Of a stretch of DNA of 64,000 bases, positions 22,637 through 32,875 are shown in pieces (positions within the stretch are counted from its first letter, which is position 1; every line of letters begins with the position of its first letter). The notes below the pieces were generated by a model. It ran no database searches. It was not told where the DNA came from and saw only the letters and a program-made list of their open reading frames with translations. Origin of the DNA: Adiantum capillus-veneris (Eukaryota; Streptophyta; Polypodiopsida; Polypodiales; Pteridaceae); assembly GCA_014529385.2 (NCBI GenBank), contig CM043959.1, forward strand, positions 64,121,753 through 64,185,752. Direction: 5' to 3'. Both the position numbers and the translations under genes were made by a program.

Positions 22637-23955
22637 ATGCAGGTAGATGATGAGGAGTTTCTTTCTTCTTTGTCACCGCAACAGAGACAGTGGTACGTGG
22701 AGCGTCATCGCTCTGGCGCATCATCGCGCGTTCCTACACCATCCGCATCTCCCTCTCTTTCGGAGCATTCGGCGCGCTCCGAAGCTTCGGCGTCGACGAG
22801 ACGAGCGTCACACTCGTCTAGACACCGGCGCTCTAGTGGTGGCGGTGGCGGTTGTTGTGGGGATTCCGCCACCGATGCCTCCACACCGCCTCGTGTTCGA
22901 CGAGGCTCTTTACCCTCCCCTTCTTTGCCCGCCCCCACACCAGCCACAGCATCGCCGTCTACGCCAGGTTTTGCACGGCTGACTGTTCCTAGAAGCTACA
23001 CACCTCTACCTACTCCGCCAGGAGCCACCCCACTCGACACTCCTCGCTTCGGCGCCCAGACGCCGATGGAGACACCTGACGTCCGTACCCCCATCGACAC
23101 GCCGCTAGAGACCCCTGCCGGGACACCCAGGTTCACGCATCACCGGCCAGAGGGCTTGCCTTACTCCGTCGACATCAGCGGCGGCATCATCATGGATGAT
23201 GACGGCAAGAAGGTGATCTCGCGCATGCGTGGTCTTTGCTCTCAGCTGTTTAGACACTATATACTAAACAAATGGAGTGAAGTACCAAGTGATTTAAAAA
23301 CAGAGTCATCAGCATACTTCATGATGAGTTTCCCGTTCCAACACGGGATCAGCGCTTCAATGAAGACCTGATGAAGATTCGAATGCGCGAATACTGCAAA
23401 CACAAGCGTTTCGAAGTGCAAAAAGCAATCAAGAATGGGTGGAATAGGCCAGATTGGCTGGCCAAAGAAGATTGGAAGAATGCGAAGAAAGCAGCGCGCG
23501 AGAATCCCGACAAGTGGAAGCAACAAAAGGATGCAGCCAGAGCGCGAGTAGAGGCAGGGAGCTCGCACCACTTGGGGAGCGGTGGATGGGCATCATTTGA
23601 GGCCGATTTTGTAAGTCTTTTTACATTGCTCTTTATGCATGTTCGATAGTTTAGGGTTTATGAGTTTTTTAGTTCTAACATAATGAAATCTTTGTATGTT
23701 TTGACAGTGGTCGATGACAGGACGTGATCCCACACCGTACGAGCGCGAGTACGCAGGCAGGAAGGGCTTGAACGCCCTGATGGACATTCTCAGTTCTCGC
23801 GGCGGCATGGTTAGTATTAGGGTTTACTCTTTTTTATTTTTTGTATTGTTTTATAAATGTCGTTATATGTTTATATTTACTGAAAACTGTCTTATTGTCT
23901 TTTTTTGCAGAATCCGACAGATACGCCGCTTGGACGCGATGAGACGTCTGATTAG
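22637..23955 (+). pseudogene. TNPA-like (plant transposase Ptta/En/Spm type) gene, three exons, one frameshift
   Basis: Exon 1 is 22637-23610 with donor GTAAGT at 23611. Exon 2 is 23708-23809 (acceptor tgttttgacag, donor GTTAGT), and exon 3 is 23911-23955, ending LGRDETSD and TAG. The N-terminal third is Ser/Pro/Thr-rich with TP-rich repeats. The C-terminal part (REYCKHKRFEVQKAIKNG ... HHLGSGGWASF ... YEREYAGRKGL) fits the Transposase_24/Ptta family, the DNA-binding partner that recognises subterminal repeats. A one-base indel in the A-run near 23298 separates the two frames. Otherwise splice sites and frame are intact, so it may have functioned recently. Confidence 0.8.
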
Positions 23956-24273
23956 ACGACGTCAGTTTAGCCGTAGCTAGATAGCATTAGTTTAGGGTTT
24001 CTCATAGCTTATGTATCATGAGACGGATTTTATACGTCTTTTTGAACCATGTATATTATTACATTTGTCACCGCAATTCCTTTTGCCAATCAATTTTTTA
24101 TGCCTATGATGTTGTACAATTGTCATTATTACATTTGCCAATCAATTCAGTTTGTCTATGATGTGTACAATTGTCAATTTTGCAAACAATGCGTCTTGTG
24201 GGTGACTATTTTGGGTCTATTATTTACCTTTGCACTTTTTTTAAAAAGTGAATCAAGTACAATATGGTTGATG

Positions 24274-24302
24274 GGTGGCAGGGCATTCAATGCCCTGCCA
24301 CC
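24274..24302. terminator. Perfect 14-bp hairpin near the 3' end of CACTA
   Basis: Arms 24274-24287 and 24289-24302 (ggtggcagggcatt and its reverse complement) flank a single base and are followed by an A run. It could mark transcript 3' processing or simply be a structural part of the end. The function is not known. Confidence 0.5.
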
Positions 24303-24322
24303 AAAAAAATATTCTCTCAGGC

Positions 24323-24565
24323 GTCGCTATAAGCGTCGCTATTTATGGCTCTGTAGCGTCGCTATATGCGTCGCTATACTCTTCTGTGAGAGCGTCGCTA
24401 TAGGCGTCGCTATGAGCGTCGCTATATAGCGACGCGTATAGCGACGCCTATAGCGACGCAGATAGCGACGCAGATAGCGACGCTCTCGTAGCGACGCTTT
24501 TAGCGACGGTTATAGCGACGCCGGGGGTTATAAAAACCCAGTGTATTTCCGTCGCTAAGAGCGTC
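24323..24565. repeat. Right subterminal repeat array of CACTA
   Basis: About 17 GCGTCGCTAT / ATAGCGACGC units switch orientation near 24432, forming an imperfect palindrome. They correspond to the units at 18062-18207 and probably bind the TNPA-like protein. Confidence 0.93.
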
Positions 24566-24579
24566 ACAAGAGCACACAA

Positions 24580-24591
24580 CCTCTTGTAGTG
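24580..24591 (-). repeat. CACTA right terminal inverted repeat
   Basis: CCTCTTGTAGTG is the reverse complement of the left end and is followed by the GTA duplication at 24592-24594. Confidence 0.95.
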
Positions 24592-24594
24592 GTA

Positions 24595-25908
24595 GCCATC
24601 ACACACAGTTTACTTCTCATGACCAGCTACTTCATTTAGTATCTCATCCTGAAATGGGAGGGAAAAGTGATCTCTTTTTGTTTCCCCATTAAGTGGACGA
24701 TAATCCACACACTCCCTCCACTTGCCGTTTTTCTTAGGAGTGACAACAACGGGAGAGACCCACTCTGAATTCTCCACTCGATAAATGAAACCTGCTGCTA
24801 GAAGCTTTCTTACCTCCTTGAGTAGAGCCTGCTCCTTAACGACTCCTAGCCTTCATAGCTTTTGAGCCTTAGGTGTGGCCTCTGGCTTCAACTCAATCTT
24901 GTGTTGAACAACATCTACTCCACGCACATCGGTGTAGTCTTTATCAAAAAGCCTCGGAAATTTCCTTAGCACACATTTGAACTCCTCTCTTTCATCCTTT
25001 GTAAGTGTTGTAGACAACATACCTTCTAACATTCCTTCATCTTCCACCTTTTGGTTCTCTTGGGAACCTACCTCTTCCAAACCTCGAGAAGAGGTCTCCT
25101 GGTTGTTTGGCTTAAACTTTATCCCCATGACTTCAATGGAGGACTCCTCTTCAGTAATGCTGCCGCTACTTTCTTCTTCTGAAGTGTTTTTAGTCCAATC
25201 TTCTTCCGTCTCACTTCGAGATGATTCTTCATGGAGCTCCTCTTGGCGTTGCTCCTTCATGTCAAAGACAACCTTCTTGTGATTGTCATTCCTGCAAATT
25301 AGCTTTCCACTCTCCCAATCCTGCAAAGCTCGCATTTTCATTAGCCATGGTCTTCCTAGGATAAATGGGTAACCATTTCCCTTGGTAGACATGACATAGA
25401 AATCCACTGCCTTCTTAATGCCAAAGGCCTCCACAAAAACATTTTTACAAATGCCTACGCACCTAGCCTTGCTATTGTTTGCCATTTTCACTTTGATTTC
25501 AGGTGTCTCATGGATGTGCATGCCTAGTCTTTGCATGAGCCCTTCTATCATGATGCAAATTTGTGCACCCCCATCCACTAGACCTTTCCTAACCAATCTT
25601 CCTTTTATGTAACAATCTAGCACAGGTGTAATATCCTCGTTCATTTCAGCATGTGCAATTTTTACAACATGAAAACTCTCTTTTACCTTTCTCCTAGTGC
25701 TAACTGCCTTTGTTAAATCCCTTCTAACTTGTGGGCATAATGCAAGAAACTGAGGCCATGAGATATCAGGACCTTTACCTCGCATGTCTTCCAACAGGTT
25801 GTATGGAGCCATACCATGTCCAAGAGGGAAGTCTTGGAGATTGATACGATGTCGAGTCCTCTTAGCTTCCTTGGTCTCCTTTGCCTTCTTGCCTTGTCCA
25901 TGGTCACT
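24595..25908 (-). pseudogene. Tat pol, N-terminal part: protease and start of RT
   Basis: Continues in the same frame as gag after the TAG at 25909. Protease carries LVDGGAQICIM (the DGG variant is common in plant Ty3 elements) and ILGRPWL. An acidic Glu/Ser-rich linker follows, then RT fingers (KNGKWRECVDYRPLN). TGA at 24853-24855 interrupts K-A-Q-K-L and R-L-G-V-V, probably from CGA. TAA at about 24611 replaces the Tyr of AGHEK-Y-TVCDGY. The CACTA element then splits RT. Confidence 0.9.
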
Positions 25909-26949
25909 CTATGATGGGACACCCTCTTTCTCTTTACCTTTTCCTCGGCCACGCTTAATGCCATTTGCTTCTATGTCAACCTCATTTGAGTTTGTCACCT
26001 CTACCACATGCATATTTGGATCTGGCAAAGGTGGAACTCCTTCTACCCCTTGTGGAGGTGGTCTTGGTCCATTTGGTCTTTGTAGAAGCCTTGGTTGTTG
26101 ACCAGTTCCTTCACCTGCATTCATCACTGGGTAATTCAAGTTAGGTCTCCCTGGCTCCCCACGGGGCCAAGGACAATTATACATCCCATGTCCAGACTCT
26201 CCGCAATTCCAACATTGCAAGACTCTCCTAGGTCGTGGATCTCGCTCTTCAGACTTCTTTGCTTGTCCCTTTGGACCTACAGCTTGTGCAAGGTGAATTG
26301 ACAGGCTGCTTAAACATTCGTTTAACTTCTCAATTACTTCCGCCGTTACCTCAGGAAGCTCCCTCGATGTTGATGCTTGTGACTTACCTTTGGGTCTAAG
26401 ACCTTCTATCGGAACCTCTTCCCTTAAGCACTTGAGTTTCCTATATTTCTCAGCAGCCCTAGTTTCAGCTGCATCAAAGGTAGCAGGTGCACCAGCCTCA
26501 ACTTTTACCTTAAGGTCAGGAAAGAGTCCGGCTATGAACCTCTCCTTCTTTAGAAATTCTGCACCATCACCAGGGTTAGCAACATTTCGTATCCATAGAG
26601 CCCAAAGACATAGAAAATCTTGCTTGTACAAGTAGTAGTCATCTAAGTATTTTTGCTTATGAGAAACAATGTCTTGCCATAATTTTTGAGTGTTTTGGGG
26701 ATCAAAGAAGTATTTCTTGAAACGATTCAAAACTTCTGTGTAATTCCCCTTAACTTCCTCAGGCAAAGAGTCAAACCAAGTGCTAGCATCTTTCCTAAGG
26801 ACCACCTCAAACATTTCTACACGTTCTTGATCAGTTATTATCCTCTTGATACGGCAAGACATCTTGAAATTCGCTAAAAATAATTCTGCATCCTCTCCAG
26901 GCTCTCCAAAGAAAAGAGGATACCCAGACATTTGGCGTTGGCTTTCCAT
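25909..26949 (-). CDS. Tat gag
   Basis: ATG at 26949 (MESQRQMSG) opens a 346-codon frame. Residues about 10-200 form a retrotransposon gag domain (PGEDAELFLANFK, TWFDSLPEE, FLKKERFIAGLFPDLK). A zinc knuckle CWNCGESGHGMYNC follows, then a Pro-rich and basic tail. The frame stops at TAG 25909-25911, and pol continues in the same frame, so the UAG is either a recent mutation or a termination-suppression site. The next codons (AGT GAC) do not match the usual CAR-YYA readthrough context. Confidence 0.9.
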   Translation of the reverse strand: MESQRQMSGYPLFFGEPGEDAELFLANFKMSCRIKRIITDQERVEMFEVVLRKDASTWFDSLPEEVKGNYTEVLNRFKKYFFDPQNTQKLWQDIVSHKQKYLDDYYLYKQDFLCLWALWIRNVANPGDGAEFLKKERFIAGLFPDLKVKVEAGAPATFDAAETRAAEKYRKLKCLREEVPIEGLRPKGKSQASTSRELPEVTAEVIEKLNECLSSLSIHLAQAVGPKGQAKKSEERDPRPRRVLQCWNCGESGHGMYNCPWPRGEPGRPNLNYPVMNAGEGTGQQPRLLQRPNGPRPPPQGVEGVPPLPDPNMHVVEVTNSNEVDIEANGIKRGRGKGKEKEGVPS

Positions 26950-27032
26950 TGAATTGATTTAAAGTGACACCCGTTTTGTTCTTCTTTCTTAAAAAGATTT
27001 AGACAATAATGTTTTCTAGCTTGCAATCTATT

Positions 27033-27251
27033 CTACAACAAAATAAAGATATTCACATCAAACGACCTATGATAATCAATAAAAGGTAGGATGGCAGGGT
27101 TTGGTGATGCGAGAATTTCTCCTACTCTTTGGGCACCAAACATGAACACCATACATTGTTGAAAATGGATTTTCCTACTAATTGCAATGTTTATTCTAAT
27201 GTGTGGAGTGAAATGGAAGGGGAAAACCTCTATTCCTGGGCCATTATCCAT
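27033..27251 (-). CDS. Small leader ORF 2 (72 aa), paralogue of ORF 1
   Basis: Begins with ATG at 27251 (MDNGPGIEVF) and lies between primer site and gag in the Tat leader. Over its last 53 residues it aligns without gaps to ORF 1 (27273-27485) at about 45% identity. Shared elements are K..FQ, G..R..EI.AS.NP.ILP.I.Y..S.DV.IF.L and the same C-terminus. Two open paralogous frames in an otherwise untranslated leader suggest past coding selection. I do not recognise the family. Confidence 0.5.
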   Translation of the reverse strand: MDNGPGIEVFPFHFTPHIRINIAISRKIHFQQCMVFMFGAQRVGEILASPNPAILPFIDYHRSFDVNIFILL

Positions 27252-27272
27252 GGTCTATGCATGACCTAATGC

Positions 27273-27485
27273 TTAAAACAAAACAAAAATATAGACGTCC
27301 AAACTAAGGTCGTACCTAATGAGAGGCAAAATAAAAGGATTTACTGAAGCGTTTATCTCGGCCAACCTAAGAGGACCTAAAATTCTACGAATGACATGTT
27401 GAAATTGCAACTTAGTACTAACAATTATGTGTACCTTTTGCCCTGCAATGGGAATGAAGGGATCATACAAATTTTCGTCATTCAT
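27273..27485 (-). CDS. Small leader ORF 1 (70 aa)
   Basis: ATG at 27485 (MNDENLYDPF), no internal stops, about 20 bp upstream of ORF 2. It is hydrophobic toward the C-terminus (LDVYIFVLF) without a clear membrane helix. Its similarity to ORF 2 is mainly at protein level, consistent with a tandem duplication kept in frame. It could be an accessory protein, an upstream ORF regulating gag translation, or a relic. Confidence 0.5.
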   Translation of the reverse strand: MNDENLYDPFIPIAGQKVHIIVSTKLQFQHVIRRILGPLRLAEINASVNPFILPLIRYDLSLDVYIFVLF

Positions 27486-27539
27486 GCAAACTACTCGACT
27501 ATGCTAAAGGTTGATTCTACACAAAAATACACAAGCCGT

Positions 27540-27556
27540 CCTCAGTGGGGGCACCA
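27540..27556 (-). promoter_or_regulatory. Tat primer binding site
   Basis: On the minus strand TGGTGCCCCCACTGAGG begins a few bases after the 5' LTR end, in the position of a primer site. The matching tRNA was not identified. Confidence 0.6.
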
Positions 27557-27559
27557 ATT

Positions 27560-27818
27560 TGAGGCGGTCCGGGGCGGGCAACAAGAAGAGAAACCTGTAG
27601 ACACCCTTCAAGGCTCCCGTGCTGCTCAATGGGGCTGGGGCACAACACAACACAAACCAAAACAACAAACCCACAGCCAAATCCCAACTACACAAGGGGC
27701 ACCACCTAGTTTAAGAGCGAACTAGGACGCAAAAGAGGAGAATCGTTAGAGCAACCCACAAACAAGAAAGGAATTTACACTAACCCTAACACCAATGAAA
27801 CACTCTCACACACTAAAA

Positions 27819-27875
<57 letters not shown>

Positions 27876-30236
27876 GTGCTCAGGCTACTTTGAAACGTAT
27901 CGGCAATGATCAAGCAAACACAACTATATATTTAAGAAAGAGAGAGAAAGGGGGAGGGGGTGCTTGTTGCATTAATACCTTCTTACAGATCTGTCATGAC
28001 AAATCAAAGTGAGATTAGTATTTGTTCAACATATCTTGCATAAATTTCACCACAACACATCACAAAAAAAGCCACCCCAATCACTGTCTTAAAGCCAGGG
28101 GAGTCCTCTCCACCCTGTCGCCCTCTTACAGTATGTGGGATTTATGGCTAGATTGATGACAACACCAGAGACAAGCTATCAAGAACTTAACAAAAAACAC
28201 CAAGACACTTACGCATCATTGTTGTCCGTTACTTCACGTTGGAAGGGAGACAAAGTATCCAAGCTTAGTCCAAATCCACCCTCCTTGATTCAGCAAATGT
28301 TGGGCTTACACTAGTAGGAGAAATGATAGATTTCCTACTCTCAATTGAATGATCACTCTCTCTCTTACAATGGCATAGAGTTCCCTTGCTAATCCCCTAT
28401 TACAACACATGCACATGCATAAGACAATGAGCTTCCACTCAAGAGCTCCTTCTAGAGAGGTTGAGCTTGGCTTCTCAAGCTATAGCATAGTGCTCTTGCT
28501 TATGGCTCCTCCTTTTGTGCTAGCTACACCCTCCTTTTATAGCAATTTTGAAGGCTAGGGTTACTCCTCTAACCATGGTTGGGTTAGATTTTCAGCAATT
28601 TATCTAATTTCTTTTGCTTGGAATTATCAAGAAGTTGGTAGGGAAAGAGAGAGGAGCAAAATGGAGGTGATAGGTCTTTTCATAGTGAGTTAGTGTTAGT
28701 AGAGTTAGTATTAACTTACAAATGGAATTGGATATTTACAATGGGAGTATCCATGTAGGATACAAATAAGGAAGAAAAACTCTTAAGAGGTAAGAAAAGG
28801 TGGATTTCTTACAAGGTTGATGCTCCAAGTGTCTTGAGTAGGGCCAATTTTGACGCTTGTTGACGGTCCACTAGCTTTGACGGTACATTTTTTCTCCACT
28901 CTTGACCTTCCTTGAGAGACAAGGTAATTGAAGCTGAGTAATCAACCACCATGATGCTATCTTTTAAGAGAAGAGGCTGAATTTTGTGGTTTTTTTGATA
29001 GATATGGGTAAATTGGAGGAGGAAAAATGAGACTAGGTGGTCAATTTTGGAATGGAATTGTGTGTGGGAGGTATGAGTTCACCATGGTTTCTCTTATTCT
29101 TTAAGGTTGAGGAGAAGGTGAGTAGGGTGCAGAGAGGAGTGGTGAGAGAGGTAGGGATGATGAGTGGAGAAGTGTGTGTGAAAGAGGAAAATGATAAAGT
29201 GGAAGAGAGAGTGTGGCTACATAGCATGGGAAAACTGGGGTCCACTAATAAAATCATAGCTCACAGCTCGTAGCTCAAAAAAATATGAAAAACTTTGAGG
29301 CAAAATTTCAGCCCACGAGCTACAACTTTTGTTTGTATCACCTTTTCAAATTCGGAGAGCAAGTGAACTTTAAAAATTCAGCAAAACCGACCGTTTTTTT
29401 CCACTGCACAAGGTCCTTGTGGGGTCCTTCTTTGGATGATTCTTTTGAATACCCCCAAGAGTGAGCCCTCCATAGTGCATGTATGCATGCCACCTACCCT
29501 TGACCTTATTTGGTAGGTCTATAATTGAAGATATTGTTGAGATCATGATATAAGTGAATAGTACAACTAAGAAAATCAAATATTGAGGGGTCTAAAAAAT
29601 ATGTACATGTCAAATATAAATAATATAAGTGAAAAAAATATAAAGGGGTCAAAAGAAATCTCTCTCATTATGAGGCTACCATAAAAAGATAAATATTTTT
29701 GGTGTTCTAATTTTTTAGAAAAAAAACAAAATAGATGTAAGAAGGGAAAATCACAATAGTGAAAAATATACACATAAATAAAACTAGTTTTTTTGGATTT
29801 TTGTTGGGGTGGAGTTACACCAAATATAAGAGAAGCTTACATGAAAATATTTCTATATGGAATAAAGAGTATGAAAAATGGTAAGAAAAATTGTGATAAT
29901 GGTGAGGCAATGTACAGAGCATAAATAACACACACCTAGGTAGAAATATTTAAATAATTATGAAAAAATCTTTTATTTAGGCCCTATATACAAAGAAATA
30001 TTTACATACGCATGGGCCATAATATACTTATATTTTTTATATTATTTATTTTTTTTGGCTCAACTAGCCCAATGACTAGCTAATTGAGGGTTTTTTAAGA
30101 AGATATGGAAAAAGTCCCGTGACTCACACACGCCTATGTACAGTGAAATGGTAGGGATAGCCACAGTGTTTGGGTGATTTTGGTAGGGTGAGGTAACTCA
30201 CTGTGGCAATTACAAAGAGCCAAAAAACGGCTATCA
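27560..30236 (-). repeat. Tat 5' LTR (intact)
   Basis: 2677 bp, TG...CA on both strands and nearly identical to 6876-15085 without the Copia. It preserves the Copia empty site at about 28841-28862 and has a (GA)n tract at 27822-27875. I see no gene in it. Confidence 0.95.
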
Positions 30237-30853
30237 GTATCTAGATATTCTTGCAAATTTAGGAGCATCTTCCATATGTGGTTGGCCACATCTTTTCCAA
30301 TTGCAAAAAGACATGAGGTTCTTGTCTATATGAAAATCTAGCTTTACTTCGCTTGACAACTTTTGTTCGTGTTCACCAGTAATGTTGCACCTGATCGTCT
30401 TAGGATTCGTGTTTGAATAGCTGCTTTTTCTCTGGCAGTGTCCGCGGGTTGAACTTTTTCTGTAAGTGCTTTGTCTTTATCACCTGCTTTCGTTGATGTT
30501 GACTTGTATGACGGTGATACTGCACCTTTTTCTTGCAATTGTTAAGCATTTTCTGCCTGCATTAAAGTAACTTTTGATCTTAGAAGATCCACTGTACTTT
30601 CTGACAAAATCTATCTCTTCGGAGGATATTTTGGTGGTGACCTTTGTGTAGCTTTCTGGACTTTAGCTTCTATTGATTGACATTTTTGTCACCTTTTTTG
30701 GCAGCTTGAGGCTTTGCATCATCTTCAAATAGTCTTTGCCTTTAGTCAAGCCATTCGTATGGGTTTGTACAAGTTCGTGATCTTGCTGATATTCATTGCC
30801 ATCAACATCATGATATGCATATGTGAGCTTGGTCACATACAACTGTTTGAACA

Positions 30854-31273
30854 CTATTGGATTTGTTGGATTTTGATCAATTGAAACTTTTCTCTCTGAT
30901 GATCTTCATAGAAGAACTTTTCTGCAGATTTTGATAGCATTTGGGTCACTGGGAAACTTCCAACGACCATATGATCTTTCAATGGTTTTTGATTTGAAGG
31001 GGTCTGCTGGCTAGAAGTTCTAGGGCTTCTTACTGGTGTAGCATTTCTTTGTGCTAGAGATGCACTTGATGGATCTGCAGCTCCCCCCTTCCTAGGGTGA
31101 TCACTATAGCCTGCTCCATTATAAGATTTTAAAACTATTTGTCTCTGGTTTAGTCTCACCTTTTGGGATTGTGAAAAGGAACACTGTGGGTAGCATTGTT
31201 GATGTTTGGCATATGTAAATCTTTTGCATAGTTTCATATGTATCTTTGTGAAACATGACAAATTATTCCCCAA
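30854..31273 (-). pseudogene. Family A copy I middle region
   Basis: A frame of 139 codons containing GNNLSCFTKIH and SPRTSSQQTPSNQKP, conserved in copy II (about 36650-37020) and copy III (41278-41952). In copy III the frame continues into TYAYHDVHGNEYQQDH, a further D-x-x-G-x-x-Y motif. The apparent initiator at 31273 is TTG, so this is an internal part of a longer protein. No known domain is recognised. Confidence 0.5.
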
Positions 31274-31475
31274 GTTAAGCTATATATAGCAGTAACTTTG
31301 CCCTTATATTGTCTATCCCATGGGTCTCCTATGATATGAGCTTCTCTAGTTTCAGGACCCAAGGCATCATAGACCTTAGACTCTTAGCTATATCTAAGAT
31401 TTTTTTGGTCAAAGTATATGGTCATTTGGTTATAAAACGTCAAAGCTTGATTTTTGATGATGGAGAGTTTGGCTC

Positions 31476-31727
31476 TTAACATATTTCTGGGTTCACTCGG
31501 GTAATATCCTTCAGCTCTAGAGAGGATATGCTATAATAGTTTTTATCCTTTGAAATGAAGCATCCTTTCTGATCTATCCTTGAACACACTTCTATTAGCT
31601 GGTATGTGGGCTGTTCAAACACTCGTTGATCCTTTTTGTACAGTTGCCCTTTTTGGTCTACATAGTGTGCATATGAATCATGTGTACCATACAATGTTAG
31701 CATTCTGTTTGATGTGAATGATTGCAC
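31476..31727 (-). pseudogene. Family A copy I second gag-like module
   Basis: Carries LYGTHDSYAHYVDQKGQLY and IDQKGCFISKD, the second occurrence of the paired D-x-x-G module in this family. Copy II has the same block, better preserved, at 37419-37778. Confidence 0.55.
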
Positions 31728-31921
31728 ACTTGTTAGGCCATGGCTGGTGGTATTTTATATGGTTTTGTCATGTCAAGCTCTAGCTGAGAAGTTTCTGCTT
31801 CTGTACTCGCCAAGTTATCGACATCTTCTTTTAAAACACTAAGCATCAGGCTATAGACTGCTTCATCCTGACGTTTATATTGTCTTTGACTAGGTTCTCC
31901 AATTAGATTGGCTTTGATTAG

Positions 31922-32344
31922 CTAACCTATTGGATCTTCCATTACTGGCTCTCGATTGTAGATTCGACCAATGTAGTCCATGTACAATGATCTGGATTGC
32001 ATATGCACTAAACGAATTCTTTGTAGCGGGCTTGTGTAGGTTTCTGGATAACCACTTGGATCCATCTTTTGTACTTGATTTTTGAGCTTGCAATACATGC
32101 ATCCACTGAAATCTGTGAACATTTGGGAGTTCTCTGAATCTAGCTTTACTTTGATCAATAGAACAATGGCTCCTGTGCTGCTTTTTCCAGTCATAAGATA
32201 CATATGGCCTTTCAAATCTGTATATAAAACTTTATCTCCAATGTAGCCATATAGATGTAAAATTGTATGTTGCAATTGTGCATGTGTTGCTACTACTACT
32301 TGGTTAGGTTTGGTTCTTGTGCATTTGAACTCTTGGCTCGACAT
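31922..32344 (-). pseudogene. Family A copy I first gag-like module
   Basis: ATG at 32344 (MSSQEFKCTRTK) and 140 open codons. Three Y/F-x-D-x-x-G-x-x-Y motifs are present: YTDLKGHMY (32198-32224), FTDFSGCMY (32093-32119) and YMDYIGRIY (31958-31984). The same spacing occurs in the plus-strand element at 58178-58297. The zinc knuckle that follows in copy II lies further downstream. It is interpreted as the N-terminal part of a gag-like protein. Confidence 0.55.
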
Positions 32345-32599
32345 GACTCCATGTTGTCTTCGTCTCTAAGAACTATCTCTTAACATATCCTGGTGTTGAT
32401 TAGAAAAATTTCTCCTGCTAGAGTTTGATTAGATTGCCTTTTCAAAAGTACTTTTGACAGTTGATTGCTCTTAGATTCACAAGAGTTGATTAACTCTAGC
32501 TCGAAAGTATCAAAATTAATGAAGATTTGAGCTTTGAATAGCCTAATCTGTAATATGGAAATTGAGTTATCATGTATTAATTTGGACCCGATTGAAGTC

Positions 32600-32875
32600 A
32601 AACTTGACCAATGGCCTTGTATTATGTTGTTCTAACATTGTACAAGCTCAAAAGTCCAAAATCTTGTCTCTCAGACTCAAAAGTAAATAATCTCAATTAT
32701 TTACTTTTCTTAGTTTTTACACTTTTTAGGCTTGTTTTTCCATATAGACACCTTGTTGTAGTGCCTGGACAAGTTTCACTGAGTTTGAACAAGATTTGTC
32801 CAAGTTATCAATTGTTTAGTGTTCGTAGACTCAATTTTCAATAATCCGGCTTAAGTCTCACTTCTATGATCCAAA
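32600..32875 (-). repeat. Family A 5' non-coding region with palindrome
   Basis: Matches 42945-43225 upstream of copy III. It contains a perfect 13-bp inverted repeat (32679-32691 and 32696-32708, core aagtaaataat) with a 4-base loop. It abuts the 3' end of copy II without an intervening recognisable LTR pair. Confidence 0.7.

Larger units (their letters stand above)
18039..24591 (+). mobile_element. CACTA (En/Spm, CMC) DNA transposon
   Basis: A 6553-bp element with CACTACAAGAGG at both ends in inverted orientation and a 3-bp target duplication. Subterminal arrays of TAGCGACGC-type motifs lie at 18062-18207 and about 24323-24565. Inside are a tnp2-like gene lacking its catalytic centre, a TNPA-like gene with introns, a captured HMA exon, a SINE-like copy and microsatellites. 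It inserted into the Tat RT gene. Because of the tnp2 deletion it is probably non-autonomous, although its TNPA is close to intact. Confidence 0.96.
6876..30236 (-). mobile_element. Ty3/gypsy Tat-lineage LTR retrotransposon with two nested insertions
   Basis: A complete minus-strand element with LTRs at 27560-30236 (5') and 6876-15085 (3', enlarged by the Copia insertion). It also has a primer site, a two-ORF leader, gag, protease, RT, RNase H, a second archaeal-type RNase H, integrase and a polypurine tract. The extra RNase H between RNase H and integrase, without a chromodomain, is the hallmark of the Tat lineage. Without the nested Copia and CACTA elements it would be about 11.3 kb. Internal stops show that it is no longer autonomous. 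The LTRs look nearly identical, so insertion is not ancient. Confidence 0.93.
30237..32875 (-). mobile_element. Family A copy I, 5' half
   Basis: Continues family A after the right GTAT. In transcription order it has a non-coding 5' region (32600-32875), the first gag-like module (31922-32344), a shortened middle (31476-31727, with the zinc knuckle region deleted near 31738), the GNNLSCFTKIH segment (30854-31273) and a Lys/Ser-rich region (30344-30850). Multiple stops separate these blocks. The sequence joins copy II directly at about 32876. Confidence 0.65.

Noticed and set aside
25570-25580. Tat protease DGG taken as an inactivating change
   Set aside because: D-G-G is a familiar active-site variant in plant Ty3 elements, so it is not evidence of inactivation.
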